64,000 nucleotides of DNA from Hysterangium stoloniferum (GCA_015178975.1 WHVD01000109.1:186001-250000), one strand, 5' to 3'; positions 21,830 through 33,266 are shown, counted from the first letter of the stretch. Numbers and translations are program-made. The notes: a model not told the origin generated them from the letters alone.

Positions 21830-23710
21830 TCAGATACATAAAAATTCTACACCTTGCTCATCAAACTGACCGATCTTCAATAATGACGTACAACACAAAT
21901 TAAGAAAGTTACACACCATAGGTCCGCGACGAATTCCTACAAGACAATCGTCGTTAATCATCACTGCCTCATAATGGCATTCATCCGCACTGAAAACTTC
22001 GCGATAGGGGAGACTAGTGGCCACAGTCTCAACGAAAACTTCCTCCCTTCGGTCGATGACCGTCGGTTCGGATGCGGAAAAGGTAGTAACACGGCTGGAT
22101 TCTACCTCAGAAAGCTTCAAGTCTAAAATTATGTGGTGGAAGTTAGAGCTTAAAATACCAGCCATTGTGGAGAAGGCTTACCACGTTTAATTGACAACGG
22201 ATTGAAATCCAGTAATGTGATACGGGAGTTTTCCGTAGGCAAATGAGTTGCTCGCTCCATGCACACAAAACGAGTTCCGTGTACGTAACAAACCCACGAA
22301 TGACTGTTCAAGCGCATCCGCAGCAACCGTGTTTTGTTAGGCCCCCATTCCTTCCATGGGACAAGGGTGGGTCCAGGTGATCCGATCCCGTCCAAAAGTG
22401 AATCATGATGAATAAACATCATGAAATTGAGGATATTAATAACTCCACCGACTGTAGTAAATAGTTGGATGTTGACAGTAAGCAGGCGAGCCGTCGGTGC
22501 TGTTACGAACGGTCTACTTCCTTGAATTACTGCGTGTCCGGGCTTCTCCGGAGACGGGTCAGACCTAGTGAGTGTAGAAAAGACGATCGTACCACTACAA
22601 AATACGGGAAACTCGAATATACGAATGGGTGGTGGGTTTTCGGTGCTTTCAGGGAACATGAAGTCATAGATTTCAAGAGCCGGGGGGAACTCCGCATCTC
22701 TAACAGGCATATGGGTGGAGATCAGGATGTGGCGAGGAGATAGAAATGAAAAAGAATGCAATCGTCGGAGTGGATCATTAGATTGTAGCCGCTATATGAG
22801 GCGAAATAAAACAAAACAAAAATAAGTTAAGTTATTGGATCAAATAATTTAACATACAAATGCTATTTGGCCCGTTTTCCAATTCCACACAGAGGCAACT
22901 CCAGCCCTCATATCATGGCCCATAGGTGTTTGAAATAACAGTCCTAGAAAGTCTCCCATGATCTGGATCACAAAGGTATACTCTGGGACGCCGCCAGGCT
23001 GAAAGGGTTGTGGGGTACAAAATATTATCGGTTGTGTAGCACAACGATGCTGATCACCAGTGCGCATGCTGCGTAAATGAATTGAGTAAACCCCTTGATG
23101 TGCACGAGGACCGCTGCTGAAGTGTAATCAATGAGCCAGTGAATACTTTCATTATGGTGAAAATACAGTACGTGGGATCCTCGATCAATACGGCTAAGTC
23201 TTGTGAAGGGTCTATACCAAAATCTCTTATGTCCAATCCAAGGTCATCTTGTTTCCAAGTGCATGCAGGGGTTCTGCGAGTAAGAGATGGCAGTTCGGTG
23301 TATGATAATCCTCGTCCTCCCGAAGTTCCTACGCTAAAGACACCACCAAATAATTCCCAGACATGGCCAACAGGTTCAGGTATTCCAACTTTCAACCGAA
23401 AGGTCAATGTTGCCCAGTTTCTTTCGATTGTTTCGAGTTGTTCCAAACGTTCCACGATGGAAAGTGAAGAAACGCTACCTGTATCGATGAGACCCGCTAT
23501 TTCCAATTCATTATTATACCTCAAACAAGATGTATTTTGAACTATCGCGTGGAGACTGCGGCAAGTCTAAAATGGAGGGTCAAATCCCAACACATGAGAG
23601 CCAAGTACGAAATTGAGAAAATGTACCTCTGAGCAATCGATAAGACTTCTGAAGGACAGATATTCCAGGATATGAACTATAGCTTCTTCTGGGAGTTGTA
23701 AGATATACAT
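21830..23710 (-). CDS. F-box domain protein (five exons)
   Basis: I model exons 23710-23627, 23566-23112, 23068-22858, 22791-22182 and 22122-21830, giving 1653 nt, a multiple of three (550 residues), with no internal stop. The start MYILQLPEEAIVHILEYLSF leads into the F-box, with SLIDCSETCRSLHAIVQ across intron 1. Then comes wording typical of Agaricomycete F-box/beta-propeller-like proteins: RLEQLETIERNWATL, GHVWELFGGVFS, DIRDFGIDPSQDLAVLIED, MGDFLGLLF, VWNWKTGQIAF, LHSFSFLSPR, VPWKEWGP and LPYREVFS. F-box proteins link targets to Skp1-Cullin ubiquitin ligases; the target here is unknown. Introns are 43-66 nt; donor GTATGT (intron 3) and GTAAGC (intron 4) are good, GTCCTC (intron 2, 43 nt) is weak and may be misplaced. 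A small extra intron near the C-terminus is possible. Confidence 0.85.
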
Positions 23711-23780
23711 GCCAAGTACTAAGTAGTAGTCAGTCGTGTAGGAACGACATTCGGATTCCGGATATATCTATCACGTGATT

Positions 23781-24371
23781 GGGGAATACTACAACCGCTT
23801 CCTCCCCAACCTGTCCACTGCATGCCCCTGTGGATATGCACCCCTCCAGACGCGCGACCACATCTTAACGAGTTGCCCCCTTTACGAAGACTGGCGTGGG
23901 CCCCTGCGAAAGGTCTCACGCGGTCTTGGCCTGGCCTTTCTGCTGGGTACAAAGTCTGGGCTCAGAGCAGTTGCAAAATTTATCTGCCAAACCTCTGCCT
24001 TTGCACCACGCCCTTACGAACCTCCTTAGAGCCACCTGGTTCCGTTGCGACGCCGACTCCCCCGCTCGCCCCACACCTCTCCCACAATCCCTCCACAACA
24101 GATCGTCCCTGAATGTCATGGCTGATGTACATATCCCTCTCCCTCTCCTGGTTTTCTTTTTCTTTTTCTCCTTCTAGCTAAATCCGACTCCGTACGCCGA
24201 CTTTCACCGTCCCCACCCTGACTCAAGCTCTCTAAAATCCATCATAGACACGAAGCTCACTCGGAACTTCTTACCACCGTAGCATAGTTTCGCTGGGGGC
24301 CTTTTCACCCCCTAGCTGCAGTTAGCCATTGTTGCTTGAAGCGGGATACAAATATAACAAAAAAAAAAAAA
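23781..24371 (+). mobile_element. 5'-truncated LINE with A-rich tail (TSD ~15 bp)
   Basis: The element begins after ATCTATCACGTGATT (23766-23780) and ends in an A-rich tail, after which ATCTATCACATGATT follows (24372-24386): a 15-bp duplication with one mismatch, typical of target-primed reverse transcription. It encodes the C-terminal tail of a non-LTR retrotransposon polyprotein up to a stop at 24029: ACPCGYAPLQTRDHILTSCP and KVSRGLGLAFLLGTKSGL, a zinc-binding and leucine-rich end seen after RNase H in fungal LINEs. About 330 bp of 3' UTR follow. Confidence 0.88.
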
Positions 24372-24570
24372 ATCTATCACATGATTATCACATGACATGG
24401 CTGGTTGAGCACAACCAGCCAATCTCGTTGATTCCCTACTTCATATTGACTGAGGTATGTTACAAATGTTGTGTATTGGTTGTGATTGATTTCTCACATC
24501 TCTGAAAGACTCTGTAATTGCTAGGAGGATAATGAAAAGCTTTAAAAGTTATTTATCCACTCAAGTATAC

Positions 24571-25330
24571 TATTAGGACAGGAAACCCTGCTGGGCTCTG
24601 GACCCCATCCTATACACACCTGACTCTTTATACCCACCAAGTCAAAGTTCACAACTGGACAATCCACCAGGACCCATGCACATCAACCTGTCTATGCCAA
24701 GCCTCTGTGTCTCATGCACCAGTTATTGGAATACCTGCCAGGACCTGTGCACATCAATCTGTCTATATCTGACTCTGTCCCAAGTACCAGTTCACTGGAC
24801 TCCACCTGGACAACCCATCAGCTCTCTAACTGAGCTCTACTCCCATTATGGTCAAATGACCTGTCATGATTCATCCTCCACTTCCATTCCATTCTGTCTC
24901 TAACACCTAGTTTGGTGTTTAGTACTCTCATTTTATGATTACCTGTTTTGTCTTTGATTACTACTGGATTTGGTATTGCATACATTCTACAGTCTATATA
25001 TCCTAGCAATGTTTGTATATACAATCTGGTCAGAAAATCAACGTCGTTCCCCCCCTTAGTAACTTAGTATACATATACCCCACTCAATTACCATCTCTCA
25101 TCTTTGAATCACAATGCAATCAACCTTGTCAGAGCCCATGGGCTTTCTGACTGACCTCCCAACCTATTGACCTATTGACTACACCCAGACTCCCTGGGTT
25201 TTCCATCCACCTGTCTGAAATTGGACACCACAATCTCACAAGGGTACAGCCTATAAGCTGAAGCCAAGTTCTACTGGATTATCCACAGGTTTCTCTAGAA
25301 ACCCACTGTGAGCCTGCACAGCCCTTAACA
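24571..25330 (-). mobile_element. Solo LTR, family A2, copy 3 (TSD TATAC)
   Basis: Begins TATTAGGACAGG, where the first G of the canonical TG is mutated to A, and ends GCCCTTAACA. Flanks are TATAC at 24566-24570 and 25331-25335. Inverted relative to copies 1 and 2; the shared motif is at 25241-25270. It is inserted into element D copy 2. Confidence 0.92.
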
Positions 25331-25658
25331 TATACAATATATATTTATATTGCTTGCTGTAGAATTAACATTTCATCATATTCAGTTCATTAGATGACAC
25401 TCTGGAGAATAAGGAAATATTAATATTTATCTTGTATCTGACAAACATTAGTCAAAACAATCATATATAAATTATCCTTTTGGGGATAAATTCCACAACA
25501 TGGATTGGTAGGCCAGTATTAAGTTCTGGATCTCTGGGCAGATATTCTGGTGGATATTCTGGAAACTTCCCAGAAACATGTCCATGGAGTTCCTGGGGAT
25601 TAGTTTGGGGAGTATTGGAATATTACCAGAGTATGGATGGACTTGGCTTCAGCTTATG

Positions 25659-26398
25659 TGTTAGGGCAACACTAACAAGGCTACCAAACACAAGATAGAA
25701 TATAGAAATATAAAGTGAGGAGGGGATAGCCCAATGACATGGGAGATCACACTTGTTTTAGTGGGATTCCTAAGAGATTGAAACTAAAGAAATGAGTATG
25801 TACAGGCCTACTATTTACAGTATACTATTTATTTAATATTTATTTAATATTTTTTATTTATTAAAAATTTGAGAAAAATACTAAAATGTCATGTATGCAC
25901 TCTACAGTGCATAGCCATGCTTTGGTGCTTATGTAAGCCTGCCTGGCGCTGTGTAAGCCTGCCCGGTGCTATGCAGATCTGTGTGGTGCATTGGCACTTG
26001 CATAGGTGCCAACTGCATTTTGCAGTGCCAGCACACAAGGAGACCCTGTGTATCCATTGGGGTGTAGGCAACACCATTGGCCTTATGTTGGTGCCATCAT
26101 TTGCACCGTGCCACCACTGCATCACATTGTAGTGCTGCTGTGCCATGTCGCTGTGTCACTGCACAGCTACCACTACATATCCATTGGGGTGTAGGTGGCA
26201 GCATTGGCCTTACATATGTCGGTGGCATTGTTTGCACCATGCCACTGCTGTGTTGCATCATGGTGCTGCTGCACTGTGTCGCTTTTCATGTGGGTGGTAG
26301 CATGATTACATAATCACGCTCACACCTTTGCCTATACTATTTTGTAGGTGCATATTAAAATAAATTAAAATAAATTAAATAAAATCAATACCCTGACA
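25659..26398 (-). mobile_element. Solo LTR, family C, copy 2 (nested)
   Basis: Begins TGTTAGGGCAACACTAAC and ends AATACCCTGACA. The flanks share TATG (25655-25658 and 26399-26402); with 5 bp they are TTATG and, counting the last LTR base, ATATG. The insertion hit the shared motif of LTR B2 between CTTCAGCTTATG and TGCTGCACCCC, which read on as one word after removal. Confidence 0.9.
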
Positions 26399-26421
26399 TA
26401 TGTGCTGCACCCCATGCACTC

Positions 26422-27590
26422 TGTAATGTATTTAGGGGCTTCTCTCAGATAGCTCAATATATGCTATAGTGTTACAGAGCTTCAACAATAAAATAAGCAA
26501 AGGTCCAGTAATTTAAATACTGATAGATTAATACGCTGCACTATTAAGCTTAAACAACTCAAATCAATGCTTATTTTGATTATTGAAAGGTTCAAAAGAA
26601 CAATATGTAACTCTTTTAGCAAATAAACAACTATTCCTTGAGAAGAGGGGCTAAAAGCTCAGTATATGTGCAGTAACTTAGCAGAGACTGATATAAAGCT
26701 TCGGTTTCTTGTATGCTTATTTGTAACTATTAATAGATATTTAACAAAGGGTTAAATAATTTATTACTAGAGAAAATAATTTGTGTTGGATTTCCTGCGT
26801 GCTTGTACTTGATTAATTCACTAGTTTAAAGGATGGGCCTTGAATAATCTAAGTGTTGGCAGGGATTTCAGTAAAAATACTTATTAGGTTTATTATGTAA
26901 TTAATAAGCCTAAAGGGTAGCTGTGGGGCTGGGGGAACTTAGATGATTAGCTAAGTTCAAGAGTGCTGACAAAGAGTTCTAGATTCTGCAAGTATAGGTG
27001 CTTGCAGTTAGTGTATCAGACTAAGGCTATTATTGTCCTTAGGATGATGAGATAAGCTTCTGAGCTGTACAGTAAAATATGTGTGTGATAAGATTATTTT
27101 ATTGGAAACTTGGCCCTCCTTATATACATTTTGATAACTAAATAATTAACTATTTATTTATTGTATGAGGTCATTATTTACATAGATCATAATGACCTCA
27201 TAATCTACTTATTTTTTACCCTTTATTTATCTTATGACTCCCCTATGTTGTTACAGTCACATCCATGACTGTATGATATCCTGAGGTCAGAGGCTTATCT
27301 AATAAGTCACATGACACTAAAAATACACACATAATAGTAAGCAATGTGCTGAGAAGTAATAACTAAGTAAATAAAATATAAATAATTAGTTAAAAAATAT
27401 AATAAAATAAATAAGTAATAATAGCATAGTATGAACCCATATATGCTATTATTATGTGAAGTTAAAAGGAATAAGGCCTTATATTTCACAATAAAAATAT
27501 AATAAAAAATACAATAAATTCGAGAAAATACTAATTAATTCAAAGAAAATTAAGAGAACCTCATGAGATAAAGCTGATACATACCTCACA
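26422..27590. mobile_element. Solo LTR, family E (TSD CACTC), nested
   Basis: Begins TGTAATGTATTTAGGGG and ends ACATACCTCACA. Flanks are CACTC at 26417-26421 and 27591-27595. After removal the B2 LTR reads CATGCACTCACTTAGGTC, matching B1. Its first 800 bp resemble 35800-36560 (for example AAAGGTCCAGTAATTTAAAT). Very AT-rich, no coding content. Confidence 0.92.
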
Positions 27591-27722
27591 CACTCACTTA
27601 GGTCTCCATATTTTGGAGGGCAAATATATTCAGAGTGTTTATAGATACTCAGAGTTCCCAGGGGCTCCAGATGTCTGGAGTTCAGAGAGTTCCAGATATC
27701 AAGCATACAGAAAGACAGAAGG

Positions 27723-28349
27723 TGTGAAGAGTGGTGGAAGTTCTAACCGTTCTATATACGAAGAATATCGACCGTTTAGGTACGACACCAAGATGTATTG
27801 ACTGTCGAAGTCTAATACAGAACGAACGCGTATTGACTACTCAGTTCAATACGGTAGAAGGAAGTAGCTATCTAGAATAAGGTAGAGAGCTAAAACGAAT
27901 AAGTAGAATCAACTGTCTAGTGCGATGCTGAATGACTGCTCGAGAGTAAAGTAGAGTACTAGAGAGTCGAATAATAGAATAGCGTGGATGTGGTCCATGT
28001 GAGTAGCGATGAGGATTGAGTTTCGACTGGTACAGTTCGAAACTCTGATAGAGTAGATAGCTAAAGCCCGTCTGTGACGGTCGAGACGATACACCAATCA
28101 CAACTTACAGGACACTAATGGGTGTCTGGGTAAGTCGTGGTTGCAGTGTAAAAAGTGTCTGAGTTCTAAACTATGGGTGCTAGAATACATAAGTCTGCGT
28201 GTGTGCCCACAAGAGTCGATGTACTGCATACATAGGTCGTCAAACTAATTATAGATATAATAAAAGAGAGAAAATAGAAATAATAAAGGAGATATAGTAA
28301 GAGCTCATCCGACTATATTTCCTGAGTGTATTTCGCCATACCTCTCACA
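27723..28349. mobile_element. Solo LTR, family F, copy 1 (TSD GAAGG), nested
   Basis: Begins TGTGAAGAGTGGTGG and ends ATACCTCTCACA, flanked by GAAGG at 27718-27722 and 28350-28354. It lies in LTR B2. Copies F2 (40915-41544) and F3 (43774-44177) exist. F1 keeps many CpGs (ACCGTTCTATATACG) where F2 has TG or CA, so F1 looks younger. Confidence 0.93.
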
Positions 28350-29585
28350 GAAGGGATAAAAACTAATGAGATACAAACTAATTTGATGAATAAGTCGAGA
28401 TTAAAACTAAAGCGTAAGTACATAACTATGGAAGACTATATAGATGTTCCAATAATTGTACTATATATCTAGGAGTATAATAAAATCTATTTGGAGCTGT
28501 TTCCAAACTAAGTATACAATAGCAAGTCAGATAAATGAGGATACAAGGATAGGGACAGATCGGGGAATAAGTGCAAGAACAATAAACAAACAAATGAACA
28601 TCTGTCAACCAGTCAGTTACCAAATGTGGAACAAAGGAAGCAAGTTGGAATATCCACGGATATCTGATACTATCTGGAAATGGATCCTAACACTATAATG
28701 ACTGAGTGTGCATATTTCTGGGAAGCCACAGGTTCTGGGAAAGTCAGAACATTGGCATAGAGAGGGGCTGATGAGGATGATCTGGTGAAGGTTGGGCCAC
28801 AGACCAAAGTATCTAGAATGAATGTGGGGAGTCCAGCTGGAGTCAGGGTCAGGAAATGACCAAGGACATTTAGAGATACTATCTGGAGAAGGGCAGAGTC
28901 TGATGGGTTCCAGGTCATAACAGAAGGTATCTAGTCAAGGGCAGAATACCAGAATGGGATTTGAGGTGAAGGATACTTGAGGGATGAGGGTCAGGTTCTG
29001 GTGGATTCTGGATCTTGATACTAGTTCAGAAGGTATTTTGGAACCTGATATGATTTCCAGGAAATACTCCATGAAGTCTCCAGGAATAGATCTTCACAGC
29101 CAGATAGTTCTGGTTAAGTTTCTAAAGCAAATAAATTTAAATTATATGAACTATATGTGAAAGTTCACATATATACAAGAGAATGCATTTTGTCATTCAA
29201 GTCTTACAGATGAAATTTGGGATAATGAAATATGAACTTATAGAATATGTCATCATAGCCAGAAGGAATAGTTACACTTAAAAGTATAAGGGTTTTTCAG
29301 TAAAATTTTGGATATTGAAGAAATTGTGACCATCCTCCCTATAGAATATATTAGTTGATTCCCTACTTCATGTCAACTAAGACTTTGTAATTGCTGTTGG
29401 AAATGATGGTGAAACACCCTTCTCCTAGGAGCAGTTTACCCATTCCCTCAACTTTTCATATGAAAATGCTAATTGTGGACCATACTTTTTTAGATTAATA
29501 CATGATTTACCAGTGTACACCTAAACTAGCACCAAACCTATCATGTCAGAAGATGATTCACTAACTGACACATTAATTGACACAC

Positions 29586-30026
29586 TGTTAAGGTATGTGC
29601 ATGGAGCTTATTGGAGGGTTTCCAGAGAAACCTGCAGGAAAGCTGGTAGGACTTGGCTTCAGCTTATAGGCTGTGCCCTCACGAGATCATGTTGTCCAAT
29701 TTCAAATGGGCAGATGGGAATCCTGGGGAGTCTGGGAGTAGTTGGTGGATCAAGAGGTCAGGGGGGTTGACTGCAGGAATCCCACAGAGGTCAAGGGGTC
29801 AGGTGGTGATGAGTTGGAGGTCAAGTAATAGATGGGTCAGAACCTGTGGGCTCTGATGAGGTAAATAGCAGTGTGTTTCAAAGAGGAGATTAGGGTGGAA
29901 AATGTACTGAGATTACTGGGGGGAATCTAAGCTGATTTTCTGACTGGATTGTATGTACAACATCTGCCAGACTATATAGACTGTGAAATGTATGTCATAC
30001 CAATCCAGTAATAATGAAATCCAAAC
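29586..30026 (+). mobile_element. LTR, family A2, copy 4 (3'-truncated)
   Basis: Begins TGTTAAGGTATGTGC and carries the shared motif at 29650-29682. It aligns with A2 copy 1 up to about CCAGTAATAATGAAAT, then breaks off at about 30026, where Gypsy-1 integrase sequence begins. No right end and no target duplication are present. Confidence 0.8.
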
Positions 30027-30029
30027 TAG

Positions 30030-31075
30030 ATACCTCTGGATGGCATGTATGGAAGTTGGCCATTAAAGGAGGGGCAAATACATTATGCCCTGGTTCCTAT
30101 GTTATGTGCCGAAGCTTCCCCATTTTATGAGGTATTCAATTCACCCATACCTCCACCTACTGTCCAACACCTTTTCAACCTTGTACTCCACCACCCCTTC
30201 CACTACTATCAGATCTGGTGGTGACTCCAAATGAGCATCCAACAATCAGATCCTTGATTGTCAGTGTCAGCTTTACAATGTTGAAAACTGGGTGAAGTCC
30301 ACTGATTGACTTAGGCAATTCTAGCCTATAGGTGATTAGTGAGATTGGTTCAAGCACCTTGAATGGGCCTAGTTGAAGGTTGTGGTCCATCAATTTGGTT
30401 GTCACTGGCATCCAGGAAAACTCAGTCTCCTTGAAGCTAGATGCAGGGGTTTACTGATGGTTGTAGCATTTTGCCATCTTTGTTAAATGTGACCTGTGAC
30501 TTAGTAAGCTGTGACACAGTGACACACTGAAGTCTGAGGAAAGTTGTTACTATCCAGGTCACTAACTACAAGCTTATATATGTTATACATCAGTAAGCTT
30601 GTCAGCTGTCACTCATGACAGCTGGTTGACAGCTGTCATGAAGTGACAGCTGATTGACAGCTTTCATGGGAAATGAATCTAAGAATACTCTGGAACATAC
30701 TAGAAGCTTCTAGAAGCTTCTAGAAGATCTTGGAGACAGTGGAGGCAGTTTTAACAATCTTGTCCTTTGCTTTAGCCAGTGCTCCTTTTGCCTCATTGAG
30801 AGTTCATTTGGTCTCAAAAATAATTTGCTGATTCAACCTTGTCAGATCTGAGGTCTGGTTTGATGCCCATTTGTGGATGATGTCCACAGTCTAACATGAA
30901 TGGTGTCTGCTGTGTAGATGAATGGATGTGACTGTTGTACTGGAATTCTGCACCCAGTCAGATTGGCACTGATGTACAAAGATACACAGATACATCTCAA
31001 GCTCTTGATTGACTCATTCAGTCTGCCCATCAGCTTGAGGGTGGTAGTGTAAGGGAGTGAGACTCCCTACACTGT
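30030..31075 (-). pseudogene. Gypsy integrase C-terminal pseudogene
   Basis: Minus strand reads HPQADGQTE, then VNQELEMYLCIFV, then TLNEAKGALAKAKDK, and after a solo LTR MAKCYNHQ, TEFSWMPVTTKLMDHN and SYRLELPK-like ITYRLELPKSISGLHPVFN. This is the C-terminal part of a Ty3/Gypsy integrase, including the LGPFKVLEPI..YRLELP wording near its end. Several stops and frameshifts make it dead. Confidence 0.88.
30481..30756. mobile_element. Solo LTR, family G (TSD ATCTT)
   Basis: A 276-bp element beginning TGTTAAATGTGACC and ending GCAGTTTTAACA, flanked by ATCTT at 30476-30480 and 30757-30761. Removing it restores the integrase reading KAKDKMAKCYNHQ. Inside are imperfect repeats around GACAGCTG and AGAAGCTTCTAG. 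Confidence 0.93.
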
Positions 31076-31131
31076 GATTTGGTAATAGTTAGTTCCATTG
31101 TTGTCCACATCTCATTGTTGTCCACTCCACA

Positions 31132-31559
31132 TTTGATCCTTGTTCCTTTTCCTGCTTCTCCTGACCCATCACAACTTCTTGCTTCCTTGATCAGCCTTCC
31201 AATAATGCATTATACTTTTGTATAAGAACACTATCATGTATGCTATAGTTATTTAGTTCTAATATTGACTTAGATTACCCCCTTCATGTTTAAGCTTTTT
31301 TTGCTTACTCCTAATACTCTTGAAGACATCATTGGCCAGCCACAACTCTTATTCTCATGATCCTTGACATTTCAGCCTTCCAGTTGATTCAGCTAAGTAT
31401 CATCTTCAGTAAAAAATTGTACTACTTTCTCTTCTTGAAATACTGGAGCACCTTGATAGTTTGTGAAAGGGCACAACACATAAGTTGAAGCCAAGCTCCA
31501 GTTGTTTTGTAGAACTGGACCTCCCAGTTAAGTATGAAATACCTGTCAGCCCTCCAACA
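31132..31559 (-). mobile_element. LTR, family H, left inverted arm (truncated)
   Basis: Minus-strand copy of the LTR at 31666-32365, ending (plus strand) CCCTCCAACA. The left side is lost at about 31132. It shares the adjoining purine-rich tract with the right copy, so the two form an imperfect palindrome centred near 31612. A diverged version of the shared motif is at 31467-31496 (minus). Confidence 0.8.
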
Positions 31560-31665
31560 TCACTCCCCCCTTTTGTCTATAGATTTTAGTTCTTAAACAC
31601 CCTATTACAACTGGTTCCACACCTATTGTTAATATCTAAGGTCTAATGACACAAAGGGGAAGTGA

Positions 31666-32365
31666 TGTTGGAGGGCTGGTGGGTATTTCATGCTTTAAAT
31701 GGGAGATCTGGTCCTACAAAACAAGGGGAGCTTGGCTTCAACTTACATGTTGTGTCCTTCAACTTATGTGTTGTGTCCTTACATGAACTGTTAGGGTACT
31801 CTGGAATTTTGGAACAGCAAGTAGTATGATTTCTAGGCTGAAGATGACACTTAACAGAATCAACCAGAGGGCCAAAATGTTAAGGATCATGGGGATAAGA
31901 GTTTTGGCTGTCCAATGACATTTTCAAGAGTATTAGAAGCAAGCAAAAGGGCTCAAACACAAAGGGGGTAATCTGAGTCAATATTTGAACTGGAGAACTA
32001 TGGCATACATGAAGGGTTTTTATACAAGAGTATGATGGGTGATCAGAAGGCCAACCAAGGAACCAAGAAGTCATGATGGGTCAAGGAAAGCAGGAAAAGG
32101 GACAAGGATCAAACTAAGACTAAATATGATAAGACAAGTATTCTAAGGGTTGTGAGGTGGAAAATAAAATATGCAACATTGAATGGGTAATGGGAGAGCA
32201 TCAGAATGGAGGCAGGACAGGATGGTCAAAAGGTAATTTACAAAAGGACAAGTGTTAGGGTGCTGTAGGCAGTGGTGCTGTGGTCAGGGATACCAATAGT
32301 GAGGTGCCAGAGGGTTACAATGTTAAAACCAAGTTGTGGGGGTCCAAAATGATAGGATCCTAACA
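31666..32365 (+). mobile_element. LTR, family H, right arm, with polypurine tract
   Basis: Begins TGTTGGAGGGCTGG and ends GGATCCTAACA. Immediately upstream is AAAGGGGAAGTGA, a polypurine tract, which marks this as a 3' LTR and gives the orientation. The shared motif, diverged as CTTGGCTTCAACTTA, is at 31731-31757, with a local duplication of CTTCAACTTATGTGTTG. It abuts Copia-3 coding sequence at 32366. Confidence 0.8.
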
Positions 32366-33266
32366 TTTATACCCCATACAGAACCCCAATAAAACTTGCA
32401 GACAATAGGATTTGTATACTCAGAAGGTGTTGGGAGTGTTATTTTTCAACCAATCATTGATGGAAGGGTTGGTCAGGAGGTTGAATTCACAAAAGTATTG
32501 CATGTTCCAGCTTTACATAATAATCTTCTTCCTGTAATATACCTCATATTTCACATGTCACAAAGAATTTGATGTATACACTTCATCCAAACCCATAAGA
32601 TTTAATCATCACAGGAATATCTTATTCACTGCATCAATCACCAAGCAAAATGTGGGCTACATGGGTTGCAAGACCATTGTAAACACAATGGAAAATGTTC
32701 CAAATGTCATGTACTTTACCTCTAGCTCTGTCTCTGTGGCATGGACAGTTGGGGCACCACCATTATGAAGGGATAAAAAATCTAATTAGGAGAAACATGG
32801 TCAAAGGATTGGTACTCAATTCAAAGGTTGAACCAGATCCAATTTGTGAGCCATGTCTTACAGGAAAGATGCATGCTAACCCCTTTCCTTTCTCAGACTA
32901 TCACTTAATACATACCAATCCACATTATGTTGGTGCAAGAGCCTGATATAGATACTACTATTGGGTCACATTTGTTGATGAGGCTTCAATATTCTATTCT
33001 GTCATCCCAATCAAGTCCAAAAGTGATGTCTTTAGGGCATTAAAACAGTATAAAGTGTTTGCAGAAAACCTCCTTGGATGAAAAATAAAGAAACTTAGGG
33101 ATGAAAAGGGTGGAGAATACATATCAAGGGCATTCATTGAATTCATCAATAAACATGGTTAGTAAAATGGAATGGCAGAGCATGCAAACAGGACATTAGC
33201 AGAAGGGATCACAACCATGCTAAAAAGAGTCCGGTCTGCCCAAGAACTTCTGGGAGTGCTGCCTGG
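32366..33266 (+). pseudogene. Copia-3 pseudogene: GAG-pre-integrase and integrase
   Basis: Reads GVGSVIFQPIIDG, VEFTKVLHVPALHNNLLPV, then LSLWHGQLGHHHYEGIKNLI and DPICEPCLTGKMHANPF (the zinc-binding GAG-pre-integrase domain, HxxxxH and CxxC), then YWVTFVDEASIFYSVIPIKS and RDEKGGEYISRAFIEFINKHG (integrase core with catalytic Asp and Glu regions). In-frame stops occur (after VGARA and LLG). The frame resumes at 34521 after a damaged LTR. Confidence 0.9.

Larger units (their letters stand above)
25517..29098 (+). mobile_element. Solo LTR, family B, copy 2 (TSD GCCAG), host of three nested LTRs
   Basis: Begins TATTAAGTTCTGG (TG to TA mutation) and ends ATAGATCTTCACA. Flanks are GCCAG at 25512-25516 and 29099-29103. 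Its own sequence is 25517-25658, 26399-26421, 27591-27722 and 28350-29098, about 1.03 kb in all, aligning in order with copy B1. Each gap is filled by a separate solo LTR. It is inserted in element D copy 2. Confidence 0.93.
24534..29339. mobile_element. TIR element D, copy 2 (TSD CTA), exploded by insertions
   Basis: Element sequence is limited to 24534-24570, 25336-25516 and 29104-29339, which together align with copy 1 (12050-12586). It starts GGAGGATAATG and ends GACCATCCTCC, flanked by CTA at 24531-24533 and 29340-29342. Two LTR insertions, one of them itself a triple nest, expanded about 0.5 kb to 4.8 kb. Confidence 0.8.
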
